Source: Glandiceps talaboti
Lineage: Eukaryota > Hemichordata > Enteropneusta > Spengelidae
Assembly: GCF_964340395.1 (NCBI RefSeq)
Contig: NC_135565.1
Span: 779,001 to 843,000, forward strand
Direction of reading: 5' to 3'
Length of the DNA stretch: 64,000 nucleotides
Shown here: in pieces, positions 11,801 through 25,555 of the stretch
Position numbering within the stretch: position 1 is the stretch's first letter
Layout: the number at the start of each line of letters is the position of its first letter
Position numbers and translations under genes: made by a program
Notes under the pieces: generated by a model
The model's database searches: none
Seen by the model: the letters and a program-made list of their open reading frames with translations, nothing else
What the model was told of the DNA's origin: nothing

Positions 11801-13755
11801 TAAATACAGCCTCAGACTTGTTGTGGTCTGAGATACAGCTGAGAGCAAAGTAACCAGAGAGAATTAAATACAGCCTCAGACTTGTAGTGGTCTGAGATAC
11901 AGCTGAGAGCAAAGTAACAAGAGAGAATTAAATACAGCCTCAGACTTGTAGTGGTCTGAGATAAAGCTGAGAGCAAAGTAACCAGAGAGAATTAAATACA
12001 GCCTCAGACTTGTTGTGGTCTGAGATACAGCTGAGAGCAAAGTAACCAGAGAGAATTAAATACAGCCTCAGACTTGTAGTGGTCTGAGATACAGCTGAGA
12101 GCAAAGTAACCAGAGAGAATTAAATACAGCCTCAGACTTGTAGTGGTCTGAGATACAGCTGAGAGCAAAGTAACCAGAGAGAATTAAATACAGCCTCAGA
12201 CTTGTAGTGGTCTGAGATACAGCTGAGAGCAAAGTAACCAGAGAGAATTAAATACAGCCTCAGACTTGTAGTGGTCTGAGATACAGCTGAGAGCAAAGTA
12301 ACAAGAGAGAATTAAATACAGCCTCAGACTTGCAGTGGTCTGAGATACAGCTGAGAGCAAAGTAACCAGAGAGAATTAAATACAGCCTCAGACTTGTAGT
12401 GGTCTGAGATACAGCTGAGAGCAAAGTAACCAGAGAGAATTAAATACAGCCTCAGACTTGTAGTGGTCTGAGATACAGCTGAGAGCAAAGTAACCAGAGA
12501 GAATTAAATACAGCCTCAGACTTGTAGTGGTCTGAGATAAAGCTGAGAGCAAAGTAACCAGAGAGAATTAAATACAGCCTCAGACTTGTAGTGGTCTGAG
12601 ATACAGCTGAGAGCAAAGTAACCAGAGAGAATTAAATACAGCCTCAGACTTGTAGTGGTCTGAGATACAGCTGAGAGCAAAGTAACCAGAGAGAATTAAA
12701 TACAGCCTCAGACTTGTAGTGGTCTGAGATAAAGCTGAGAGCAAAGTAACCAGAGAGAATTAAATACAGCCTCAGACTTGTTGTGGTCTGAGATAAAGCT
12801 GAGAGCAAAGTAACCAGAGAGAATTAAATACAGCCTCAGACTTGTTGTGGTCTGAGATACAGCTGAGAGCAAAGTAACCAGAGAGAATTAAATACAGCCT
12901 CAGACTTGTAGTGGTCTGAGATACAGCTGAGAGCAAAGTAACCAGAGAGAATTAAATACAGCCTCAGACTTGTAGTGGTCTGAAATAAAGCTGAGAGCAA
13001 AGTAACCAGAGAGAATTAAATACAGCCTCAGACTTGTTGTGGTCTGAGATACAGCTGAGAGCAAAGTAACCAGAGAGAATTAAATACAGCCTCAGACTTG
13101 TAGTGGTCTGAGATACAGCTGAGAGCAAAGTAACCAGAGAGAATTAAATACAGCCTCAGACTTTTAGTGGTCTGAGATACAGCTGAGAGCAAAGTAACCA
13201 GAGAGAATTAAATACAGCCTCAGACTTGTAGTGGTCTGAAATAAAGCTGAGAGCAAAGTAACCAGAGAGAATTAAATACAGCCTCAGACTTGTAGTGGTC
13301 TGAGATACAGCTGAGAGCAAAGTAACCAGAGAGAATTAAATACAGCCTCAGACTTGTTGTGGTCTGAAATAAAGCTGAGAGCAAAGTAACCAGAGAGAAT
13401 TAAATACAGCCTCAGACTTGTTGTGGTCTGAGATACAGCTGAGAGCAAAGTAACCAGAGAGAATTAAATACAGCCTCAGACTTGTAGTGGTATGAGATAC
13501 AGCTGAGAGCAAAGTAACCAGAGAGAATTAAATACAGCCTCAGACTTTTAGTGGTCTGAGATACAGCTGAGAGCAAAGTAACCAGACAGAATTAAATACA
13601 GCCTCAGACTTGTAGTGGTCTGAGATACAGCTGAGAGCAAAGTAACCAGAGAGAATTAAATACAGCCTCAGACTTGTAGTGGTCTGAGATACAGCTGAGA
13701 GCAAAGTAACCAGAGAGAATTAAATACAGCCTCAGACTTGTTGTGGTCTGAGATA
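8826..13755. repeat. 64-bp minisatellite, about 77 copies
   Basis: The unit reads ggtctgagatacagctgaga... with single-base variants and some copies carrying a 6-bp insertion (aaagct). It fills most of intron 8. On the gene's sense strand each unit contains a pyrimidine-rich run ending tttgctctcag, a good 3' splice-site look-alike. No similarity to exon 8 or 9 is visible. Confidence 0.97.
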
Positions 13756-14162
13756 GAGAACTACAAATGTCAAGCCAATTCACACCTTCTAAATCCCCCA
13801 TTGTCTTACACTGTCCATTAGGCAAGGAGTTGGTTATCACCCATGCACAAACTTTAATATCATCTCCTAGAGGACTGCTATATCCTGTACATGTCAAACC
13901 AGAGACCCTGGACGTTGAGGGTGAGGGTCTATGGTCAAACACTGAGTCAACATTTTGACAGCCAAAGGACATAACAAGGGAGTGTGACAGCAATTAACAC
14001 ATTACTGTGTTACAATTAGTGAACTAGCTCATAACAATTAAAGATACACCATGACAATAATCATTATTTAACATAAAAGTAGTTAAAAACATAATGTGCA
14101 GATCTTTGCATAATCATATACCTACTGTTCCCTGTGGTATAACTGGCATTATGAGATCTTAC
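13756..14162. other. Intron 8 next to exon 8 donor; no gene seen
   Basis: Holds a short imperfect inverted repeat (agaccctggac...gagggtct, about 13902-13930) similar in sequence to the hairpin at 31139-31174. A minus frame through here joins the 64-bp array but does not fit between exons 8 and 9, which join directly. Confidence 0.6.
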
Positions 14163-14283
14163 CTGTAAATCTGAGTATGTATATGGATAGCAGTGTGCAA
14201 AGTAATACATGTCATTGGCATTAGGAAATGTACATGTCCATGTCAATGAATAAAAATACTTGTCTCCTTTCACATTGGTCCGT
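14163..14283 (-). CDS. AGBL2/3-like: CCP gene exon 8 (FAHCYPYTYSDLQ)
   Basis: The exon is 121 nt with acceptor tttgatttcag and donor gtaagatc. After the split Arg it encodes RTNVKGDKYFYSLTWTCTFP and then NANDMYYFAHCYPYTYSDLQ. YSLTWTxxFPN followed by FAHCYPYTYSDLQ is the end of the N-terminal domain and the start of the peptidase domain in CCPs. It ends in phase 0 and joins exon 9 directly at DLQ/SYLL. Confidence 0.97.
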
Positions 14284-14498
14284 CTGAAATCAAATATTTA
14301 GAATATCAACTATTAGTTAGGGAATGTAGACTTGTAATAGTATTATAGGTCTCTATATGTAAATAATTTATAGAAATTATATGCCTCTTTAGATAATACT
14401 GTAAAACAAATACATGTTCTATAGCGTTGTGTACAAGAAGATACATTTGTGAAAAATAAAGCCAATTTTTCATTACATGGTGGAGAAACTTGAAGTCC

Positions 14499-17400
14499 AT
14501 CAAACACAATTCATACCTTATTGTATTACGGTATCAAACACAATTCATACCTTATTGTATTACAGTATCACACACAATTAATACCTTATTGTATTACAGT
14601 ATCAAACACAATTCATACCTTATTGTATTACGGTATCAAACACAATTCATACCTTATTGTATTACAGTATCACACACAATTCATACCTTATTGTATTACG
14701 GTATCAAACACAATTAATACCTTATTGTATTACAGTATCAAACACAATTCATACCTTATTGTATTACGGTATCACACACAATTCATACCTTATTGTATTA
14801 CGGTATCACACACAATTCATACCTTATTGTATTACGGTATCAAACACAATTAATACCTTATTGTATTACAGTATCAAACACAATTCATACCTTATTGTAT
14901 TACGGTATCACACACAATTCATACCTTATTGTATTACGGTATCAAACACAATTCATACCTTATTGTATTACAGTATCAAACACAATTCATACCTTATTGT
15001 ATTACAGTATCAAACACAATTCATACCTTATTGTATTACGGTATCACACACAATTCATACCTTATTGTATTACGGTATCAAACACAATTCATACCTTATT
15101 GTATTACAGTATCAAACACAATTCATACCTTATTGTATTACAGTATCAAACACAATTCATACCTTATTGTATTACAGTATCAAACACAATTCATACCTTA
15201 TTGTATTACAGTATCAAACACAATTCATACCTTATTGTACTACGGTATCAAACACAATTCATACCTTATTGTATTACAGTATCGCACACAATTAATACCT
15301 TATTGTATTACAGTATCAAACACAATTAATACCTTATTGTATTACAGTATCACACACAATTAATACCTTATTGTATTACGGTATCACACACAATTAATAC
15401 CTTATTGTATTACAGTATCAAACACAATTCACACCTTATTGTATTACGGTATCAAACACAATTCATACCTTATTGTATTACAGTATCAAACACAATTCAT
15501 ACCTTATTGTATTACTGTATCGCACACAATTCATACCTTATTGTATTACAGTATCACACACAATTCATACCTTATTGTATTACATATCAAACACAATTAA
15601 TACCTTATTGTATTACAGTATCACACACAATTCATACCTTATTGTATTACAGTATCGCACACAATTCATACCTTATTGTATTACAGTATCACACACAATT
15701 AATACCTTATTGTATTACAGTATCACACACAATTCATACCTTATTGTATTACGGTATCAAACACAATTCATACCTTATTGTATTACAGTATCAAACACAA
15801 TTAATACCTTATTGTATTACAGTATCAAACACAATTCATACCTTATTGTATTACAGTATCACACACAATTCATACCTTATTGTATTACAGTATCAAACAC
15901 AATTCATACCTTATTGTATTACAGTATCACACACAATTCATACCTGATTGTATTACGGTATCACACACAATTCATACCTTATTGTATTACAGTATCACAC
16001 ACAATTCATACCTTATTGTATTACGGTATCACACACAATTCATACCTTATTGTATTACAGTATCAAACACAATTCATACCTTATTGTATTACGGTATCAA
16101 ACACAATTCATACCTTATTGTATTACAGTATCAAACACAATTCATACCTTATTGTATTACGGTATCACACACAATTCATACCTTATTGTATTACGGTATC
16201 ACACACAATTAATACCTTACTGTATTACGGTATCAAACACAATTCATACCTTATTGTATTACGGTATCACACACAATTCATACCTTATTGTATTACGGTA
16301 TCACACACAATTAATACCTTACTGTATTACGGTATCAAACACAATTCATACCTTATTGTATTACAGTATCAAACACAATTAATACCTTATTGTATTACAG
16401 TATCACACACAATTCACTCCTTATTGTATTACGGTATCACACACAATTCATACCTTATTGTATTACGGTATCACACACAATTCACTCCTTATTGTATTAC
16501 AGTATCAAACACAATTCACTCCTTATTGTATTACGGTATCACACACAATTCATACCTTATTGTATTACAGTATCAAACACAATTCATACCTTATTGTATT
16601 ACAGTATCACACACAATTCATACCTTATTGTATTACAGTATCAAACACAATTCATACCTTATTGTATTACAGTATCACACACAATTCATACCTGATTGTA
16701 TTACGGTATCACACACAATTCATACCTTATTGTATTACAGTATCACACACAATTCATACCTTATTGTATTACGGTATCACACACAATTCATACCTTATTG
16801 TATTACAGTATCAAACACAATTCATACCTTATTGTATTACAGTATCAAACACAATTCATACCTTATTGTATTACGGTATCAAACACAATTCATACCTTAT
16901 TGTATTACAGTATCAAACACAATTCATACCTTATTGTATTACGGTATCACACACAATTCATACCTTATTGTATTACGGTATCACACACAATTAATACCTT
17001 ACTGTATTACGGTATCAAACACAATTCATACCTTATTGTATTACAGTATCAAACACAATTAATACCTTATTGTATTACAGTATCACACACAATTCACTCC
17101 TTATTGTATTACGGTATCACACACAATTCATACCTTATTGTATTACGGTATCACACACAATTCACTCCTTATTGTATTACAGTATCAAACACAATTCACT
17201 CCTTATTGTATTACGGTATCACACACAATTCATACCTTATTGTATTACGGTATCACACACAATTAATACCTTACTGTATTACGGTATCAAACACAATTCA
17301 TACCTTATTGTATTACAGTATCAAACACAATTCATACCTTATTGTATTACAGTATCACACACAATTCATACCTTATTGTATTACAGTATCACACACAATT

Positions 17401-20400
17401 CATACCTTATTGTATTACAGTATCACACACAATTCATACCTTATTGTATTACAGTATCACACACAATTCATACCTTATTGTATTACAGTATCAAACACAA
17501 TTCATACCTTATTGTATTACAGTATCACACACAATTCATACCTTATTGTATTACAGTATCACACACAATTCATACCTTACTGTATTACAGTATCACACAC
17601 AATTCATACCTTATTGTATTACAGTATCAAACACAATTCATACCTTATTGTATTACGGTATCACACACAATTAATACCTTATTGTATTATAGTATCACAC
17701 ACAATTCATACCTTATTGTATTACAGTATCAAACACAATTCATACCTTATTGTATTACGGTATCACACACAATTCATACCTGATTGTATTACGGTATCAC
17801 ACACAATTAATACCTTATTGTATTACGGTATCACACACAATTCATACCTTATTGTACTACGGTATCACACACAATTCATACCTTATTGTATTACAGTATC
17901 ACACACAATTCATACCTTATTGTATTACAGTATCACACACAATTCATACCTTATTGTATTACGGTATCACACACAATTCATACCTTATTGTATTACAGTA
18001 TCAAACACAATTCATACCTTATTGTATTACAGTATCACACACAATTCATACCTTATTGTATTACGGTATCACACACAATTAATACCTTATTGTATTACAG
18101 TATCACACACAATTCATACCTTATTGTATTACGGTATCACACACAATTCATACCTTATTGTATTACGGTATCAAACACAATTAATACCTTATTGTATTCA
18201 GGGGTGAACAAATCCAATGGTCCGAGGTCCGGGACCAGTGATTTTTTTGGGCGGACCACACAAATTTGACCTTGTCTGGTCCGTCGGACCAGTACCTTAA
18301 ACTGTAAATAATCATGCTAAAAAGTAGGAACAGCAACAACTGAATGTGAACAAACAAGAAATACGATCACGATGGAGCTAAAACTACAAGCCTTGCATGG
18401 CCTTTCGATGGGTCATCAAGTATTATCAGGTGACTTCCAACTTCAAACCAGCAATATGCTATAGAGAGGGGGCGTGAACTTTGACAGTTGAATGACTGGT
18501 GGTGCGTCAATACGTCATAGTAGCGGCCTTACATTGTAGTTTATTTCACTGAATCAACAACAATGTGAAATGATAGACAGGAGATAACACTCAACGCACA
18601 TGTGGCTCATATCATTACTAGTAGGGACATACCGGTTTAGGGACACAAGAATTAGGAAGACAAGAGTAATAATTTCATTGTATAATAATTAAAATGTATC
18701 AAACGAAACATTTTATTCTGTCAGCATTGATTGTATTATTGTTTTTATTCATAAAGGAGCTTCAAATGATTTATAATAGAACCCCTTTCATGAAATGAAG
18801 TCATCCAAATGACGCACAAACTTCATGTTATCCCACAAAAGTCCGGGACAAAAGTTACCAAGTTTGTCCACTGGGCAAGTGAATAACAAATGTTTCATCA
18901 TTTTTGCCAACCTCAGTTACTTCCATGATAGCAATCACTGACTGTCATCTTGGTTTTTCCAATGACTTACAAGGGTTGACGATACCATACCAGTCCTCCT
19001 GCATTGCTTTCTGCAATATGCTGGTCTCGAACCTCAGATGCAAAGCTCAGATGTGTACACACGTGTTGCTCATTCCATTTCGGGTGTGTGGGTTGCTTAT
19101 TAGACACATAACACAAATGCACTCCAAATCTGAGCATTTATGCTGCTTATTATCATTTACTTTGTAATATATAAAACATTACACGATCAAAAATATACAC
19201 CACCTGTTTCATTTTCTCCTTGCATGTAATTTAGGTGTAACTAAAAATAATGTGCTAAGACCAACCCTAGACAGAAATGGTATGCGCCAAGGCATTTCCC
19301 ACGATATCTTATCTGTTACTATCTGTAAACATAGGACGTCAGTGTCCACACTACGGTAGTACCTCTAAAATAAACGACCATTTCCCAAGTACATTTACTG
19401 TGTAATGTGTGGCTATCCATCTCGTAAATAATTTAGACCCATCTGAAACGCGATTGGCTGTAAAGTTTTAAATGGACAACACGGACAATGGTCAATCTTT
19501 TGAGCTATGGAAAACAACTGACCAGCATGACACCAAATGATCATTCTGATTCTAGGGTTACACTTACAGATAGTCAACGAAGTATCTATTTTAGCACTGT
19601 GATATGATATTTGCCAAAGCCTCGATAACTGGCGAATTTGATATTATCTCCACACCGTCACACGGACTCCCTCTAGTCAGGCAATGTATGTGTTCCTAGA
19701 TCTTTTTCCAAAGCCTCGACAACTGGTAAATTTGATTTTATCTCGACACAGTCACACCGTGGACACAAGGACTCCTAGTCAGGCAATGTATGTGTTCGTA
19801 GTTTTTTTTTCGTGAGATTGATAGGATCAACTTTGAAGGCAGGGGTCGGTTTCTTTGTACAATTGTGATGATTTGCTTGCAATATCTGGGTTTTCCAGAC
19901 AAGTTTGACAAAACGTAGTACAACTTTTGTCGTCATACTGCAATCATGACCAAATAAAACTGTTTTTCAATGTTCTTGTCACATATTTCTGTCAAATTTC
20001 TAATCAATCCTTTGTGAAATCCAAGTGAAGTCGCCGTTCAATATTTTTCGTTTCGTCGATGCGTCAAAAATAACCGTTACAAATATAATAGAATTGTCAA
20101 TTGACTGAAACCAAGCATGTCAACTTTATATTTATCAATATAAATTGGGTATTGTTCAACTAAAAGTGGTGTACGTCTAAATATATAGATTCATAGGCAA
20201 GATTTAATGTTTCACGTTAGCAGGACCACGGACCACTAATTCTTTCAGCAGGACCACTGGATTTTTTAAGGCACCGGTCCGGGGACCACCAGTTTACAAA
20301 ATGATTTGTTCACCCCTGGTATTACAGTATCACACACAATTAATACCTTATTGTATTACAGTATCAAACACAATTCATACCTTATTGTATTACAGTATCA

Positions 20401-23400
20401 AACACAATTCATACCTTATTGTATTACGGTATCAAACACAATTCATACCTTATTGTATTACGGTATCAAACACAATTCATACCTTATTGTATTACGGTAT
20501 CAAACACAATTCATACCTTATTGTATTACGGTATCAAACACAATTCATACCTGATTGTATTACGGTATCAAACACAATTAATACCTTATTGTATTACAGT
20601 ATCAAACACAATTAATACCTTATTCTATTACAGTATCAAACACAATTAATACCTTATTGTATTACAGTATCAAACACAATTCATACCTTATTGTATTACG
20701 GTATCAAACACAATTCATACCTTATTGTATTACGGTATCAAACACAATTCATACCTGATTGTATTACAGTATCAAACACAATTAATACCTTATTGTATTA
20801 CAGTATCACACACAATTAATACCTTATTGTATTACAGTATCAAACACAATTCACACCTTATTGTATTACAGTATCAAACACAATTTACACCTCATTGTAT
20901 TACAGTATCAAACACAATTAATACCTTATTGTATTACAGTATCAAACACAATTCATACCTTATTGTATTACAGTATCACACACAATTCATACCTTATTGT
21001 ATTACAGTATCAAACACAATTAATACCTTATTGTATTACAGTATCACACACAATTAATACCTTATTGTATTACAGTATCAAACACAATTTACACCTTATT
21101 GTATTACAGTATCAAACACAATTAATACCTTATTGTATTACAGTATCAAACACAATTCATACCTTATTGTATTACAGTATCACACACAATTCATACCTTA
21201 TTGTATTACACAATTAATACCTTATTGTATTACAGTATCACACACAATTCATACCTTATTGTATTACACAATTCATACCTTATTGTATTACAGTATCACA
21301 CACAATTCATACCTTATTGTATTACACAATTAATACCTTATTGTATTACAGTATCAAACACAATTAATACCTTATTGTATTACAGTATCGCACACAATTC
21401 ATACCTTATTGTATTACGGTATCACACACAATTCATACCTTATTGTATTACAGTATCAAACACAATTAATACCTTATTGTATTACAGTATCACACACAAT
21501 TAATACCTTATTGTATTACAGTATCACACACAATTCATACCTTATTGTATTACAGTATCAAACACAATTCATACCTTATTGTATTACAGTATCACACACA
21601 ATTCATACCTTATTGTATTACAGTATCACACACAATTAATACCTTATTGTATTACAGTATCAAACACAATTCATACCTTATTGTATTACAGTATCAAACA
21701 CAATTCATACCTTATTGTATTACAGTATCAAACACAATTCATACCTTATTGTATTACGGTATCACACACAATTCATACCTTATTGTATTACAGTATCAAA
21801 CACAATTCATACCTTATTGTATTACAGTATCAAACACAATTAATACCTTATTGTATTACAGTATCAAACACAATTAATACCTTATTGTATTACAATATCA
21901 AACACAATTAATACCTTATTGTATTACAGTATCACACACAATTCATACCTTATTATATTACAGTATCAAACACAATTAATACCTTATTGTATTACGGTAT
22001 CAAACACAATTCATACCTTATTGTATTACAGTATCACACACAATTAATACCTTATTGTATTACAGTATCAAACACAATTCATACCTTATTGTATTACAGT
22101 ATCAAACACAATTAATACCTTATTGTATTACAGTATCAAACACAATTAATACCTTATTGTATTACAGTATCACACACAATTAATACCTTATTGTATTACA
22201 GTATCAAACACAATTCATACCTTATTGTATTACAGTATCAAACACAATTCATACCTTATTGTATTACAGTATCACACACAATTCATACCTTATTGTATTA
22301 CAGTATCAAACACAATTAATACCTTATTGTATTACAGTATCAAACACAATTCATACCTTATTGTATTACAGTATCAAACACAATTAATACCTTATTGTAT
22401 TACACAATTAATACCTTATTGTATTACAGTATCAAACACAATTCATACCTTATTGTATTACGGTATCAAACACAATTAATACCTTATTGTATTACGGTAT
22501 CAAACACAATTCATACCTTATTGTATTACGGTATCAAACACAATTCATACCTTATTGTATTACAGTATCACACACAATTCATACCTTATTGTATTACAGT
22601 ATCAAACACAATTCATACCTTATTGTATTACAGTATCAAACACAATTCATACCTTATTGTATTACGGTATCAAACACAATTCATACCTTATTGTATTACA
22701 GTATCAAACACAATTCATACCTTATTGTATTACAGTATCAAACACAATTCATACCTTATTGTATTACGGTATCAAACACAATTCATACCTTATTGTATTA
22801 CGGTATCACACACAATTCATACCTTATTGTATTACAGTATCAAACACAATTCATACCTTATTGTATTACAGTATCAAACACAATTCATACCTTATTGTAT
22901 TACAGTATCAAACACAATTCATACCTTATTGTATTACGGTATCACACACAATTAATACCTTATTGTATTACGGTATCAAACACAATTCATACCTTATTGT
23001 ATTACAGTATCAAACACAATTAATACCTTATTGTATTACGGTATCACACACAATTAATACCTTATTGTATTACGGTATCACACACAATTCATACCTTATT
23101 GTATTACGGTATCAAACACAATTAATACCTTATTGTATTACGGTATCACACACAATTCATACCTTATTGTATTACAGTATCACACACAATTAATACCTTA
23201 TTGTATTACGGTATCAAACACAATTCATACCTTATTGTATTACAGTATCAAACACAATTCATACCTTATTGTATTACGGTATCACACACAATTCATACCT
23301 TATTGTATTACAGTATCAAACACAATTCATACCTTATTGTATTACAGTATCAAACACAATTCATACCTTATTGTATTACAGTATCACACACAATTCATAC

Positions 23401-25236
23401 CTTATTGTATTACAGTATCACACACAATTCATACTTTATTGTATTACGGTATCACACACAATTCATACCTTATTGTATTACAGTATCAAACACAATTCAT
23501 ACCTTATTGTATTACAGTATCGCACACAATTAATACCTTATTGTATTACAGTATCAAACACAATTAATACCTTATTGTATTACGGTATCAAACACAATTC
23601 ATACCTTATTGTATTACAGTATCACACACAATTAATACCTTACTGTATTACGGTATCAAACACAATTCATACCTTATTGTATTACAGTATCAAACACAAT
23701 TAATACCTTATTGTATTACAGTATCACACACAATTCACTCCTTATTGTATTACGGTATCACACACAATTCATACCTTATTGTATTACGGTATCACACACA
23801 ATTCACTCCTTATTGTATTACAGTATCAAACACAATTCACTCCTTATTGTATTACGGTATCACACACAATTCATACCTTATTGTATTACGGTATCAAACA
23901 CAATTAATACCTTATTGTATTACGGTATCACACACAATTCATACCTTATTGTATTACAGTATCACACACAATTAATACCTTATTGTATTACGGTATCAAA
24001 CACAATTCATACCTTATTGTATTACAGTATCAAACACAATTCATACCTTATTGTATTACGGTATCAAACACAATTCATACCTTATTGTATTACGGTATCA
24101 CACACAATTCATACCTTATTGTATTACAGTATCGCACACAATTAATACCTTATTGTATTACAGTATCAAACACAATTAATACCTTATTGTATTACGGTAT
24201 CAAACACAATTCATATCTTATTGTATTACAGTATCAAACACAATTCATACCTTATTGTATTACGGTATCACACACAATTCATACCTTATTGTATTACAGT
24301 ATCACACACAATTCATACCTTATTGTATTACAGTATCACACACAATTCATACCTTATTGTATTACAGTATCAAACACAATTCATACCTTATTGTATTACG
24401 GTATCACACACAATTCATACCTGATTGTATTACGGTATCACACACAATTCATACCTTATTGTATTACAGTATCAAACACAATTAATACCTTATTGTATTA
24501 CGGTATCAAACACAATTAATACCTTATTGTATTACAGTATCACACACAATTCATACCTTATTGTATTACAGTATCAAACACAATTCATACCTTATTGTAT
24601 TACAGTATCAAACACAATTCATACCTTATTGTATTACAGTATCAAACACAATTCATACCTTATTGTATTACGGTATCACACACAATTCATACCTTATTGT
24701 ATTACAGTATCAAACACAATTCATACCTTATTGTATTACAGTATCACACACAATTAATACCTTATTGTATTACAGTATCACACACAATTCATACCTTATT
24801 GTATTACAGTATCAAACACAATTCATACCTTATTGTATTACGGTATCAAACACAATTCATACCTTATTGTATTACGGTATCATACACAATTCATACCTTA
24901 TTGTATTACGGTATCACACACAATTCATACCTTATTGTATTACAGTATCACACACAATTCATACCTTATTGTATTACAGTATCACACACAATTCATACCT
25001 TATTGTATTACAGTATCAAACACAATTCATACCTTATTGTATTACAGTATCACACACAATTCATACCTTATTGTATTACAGTATCAAACACAATTCATAC
25101 CTTATTGTATTACAGTATCACACACAATTCATACCTTATTGTATTACGGTATCACACACAATTCATACCTTATTGTATTACGGTATCACACACAATTCAT
25201 ACCTTATTGTATTACAGTATCAAAAATAATTCATAC
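14499..25236 (-). repeat. 34-bp minisatellite derived from exon 7 end plus 5' splice site, about 250 copies
   Basis: On the sense strand each unit is the last 14 nt of exon 7 (ending ACAATAAG) followed by gtatgaattgtgtttgat and a few more bases. The first unit overlaps the exon and all later ones follow at a strict 34-bp period (donors at 25236, 25202 and so on). Common variants change the donor to gtatta; a minority (aattcactcc on the plus strand) change it to gagtga and lose the GT. About 8.6 kb is array, interrupted by a 2.1-kb element at 18199-20318. The long Tyr/Thr/Ile-rich open frames on the plus strand come from the 102-bp (3 x 34) frame cycle and are not genes. Confidence 0.97.
18199..20318. 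mobile_element. Non-autonomous hAT-like DNA transposon inside the 34-bp array
   Basis: The element is 2120 bp with perfect 16-bp terminal inverted repeats CAGGGGTGAACAAATC. It sits cleanly within the array, and GTATT is present on both sides (18194-18198 and 20319-20323), giving a 5-bp target duplication. CAGGGGTG termini are typical of hAT elements. Both subterminal regions are rich in ggaccac/ggtccg motifs. No transposase frame is evident. Confidence 0.9.
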
Positions 25237-25358
25237 CTTATTGTATTACGGTAATACTTGATCTCCTCACCCCATCGTCTCCAACCTAACTTTTTATTCA
25301 CAGCATCCAATTCTGAATATAATAATGGTCTCATTCCTCTATTGTATAAACTGTCAGG
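25237..25358 (-). CDS. AGBL2/3-like: CCP gene exon 7 (GMRPLLYSE)
   Basis: The exon is 122 nt with acceptor tttgattgcag and donor gtatgaat. It encodes PDSLYNRGMRPLLYSELDAV and then NKKLGWRRWGEEIKYYRNTI, ending in AG that joins exon 8's first A as Arg. KP(D)SLYxxGMRPLLYS and EIKYYRN are conserved CCP segments. The final 14 bases and the donor form one end of the 34-bp minisatellite unit, so the authentic donor at 25236 is the first of about 250 near-identical ones. Confidence 0.96.
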
Positions 25359-25555
25359 CTGCAATCAAAGATAGTATCAGTATTTTTAAGATTTCATGGA
25401 AACAGATCAAACAACTGTTCACTCATAATGAAATGTACAAGAGGCTATTGTTATCTGTTCATTTCTTTCAAAGGTTAAAGACCTCAACCCATGACACACA
25501 AACAAGAAGTGCAATTTACTCAGAGAGAAAAATAAAGTATTTACAAGTGATCTAT
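25359..25555. other. Intron 6 next to exon 7 acceptor; nothing seen
   Basis: Short unique sequence upstream of the exon 7 acceptor, followed directly by the repeat element at 25556. Confidence 0.5.

Noticed and set aside
8796-13993. Repeated minus frames (LSAVSQTTTSLRLYLILSGY type)
   Set aside because: They are products of the 64-bp array. The frame at 13604-13993 extends into unique sequence but is not needed between exons 8 and 9 and matches no family I know.
14499-25254. CRISPR array
   Set aside because: Units are contiguous with no variable spacers, and the sequence is an animal intron.
14490-25261. Many overlapping plus-strand frames of Tyr/Thr/Ile-rich repeats
   Set aside because: They come from three 34-bp units making 102 nt. 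They appear in all plus frames, lie antisense to the gene and follow the array exactly.
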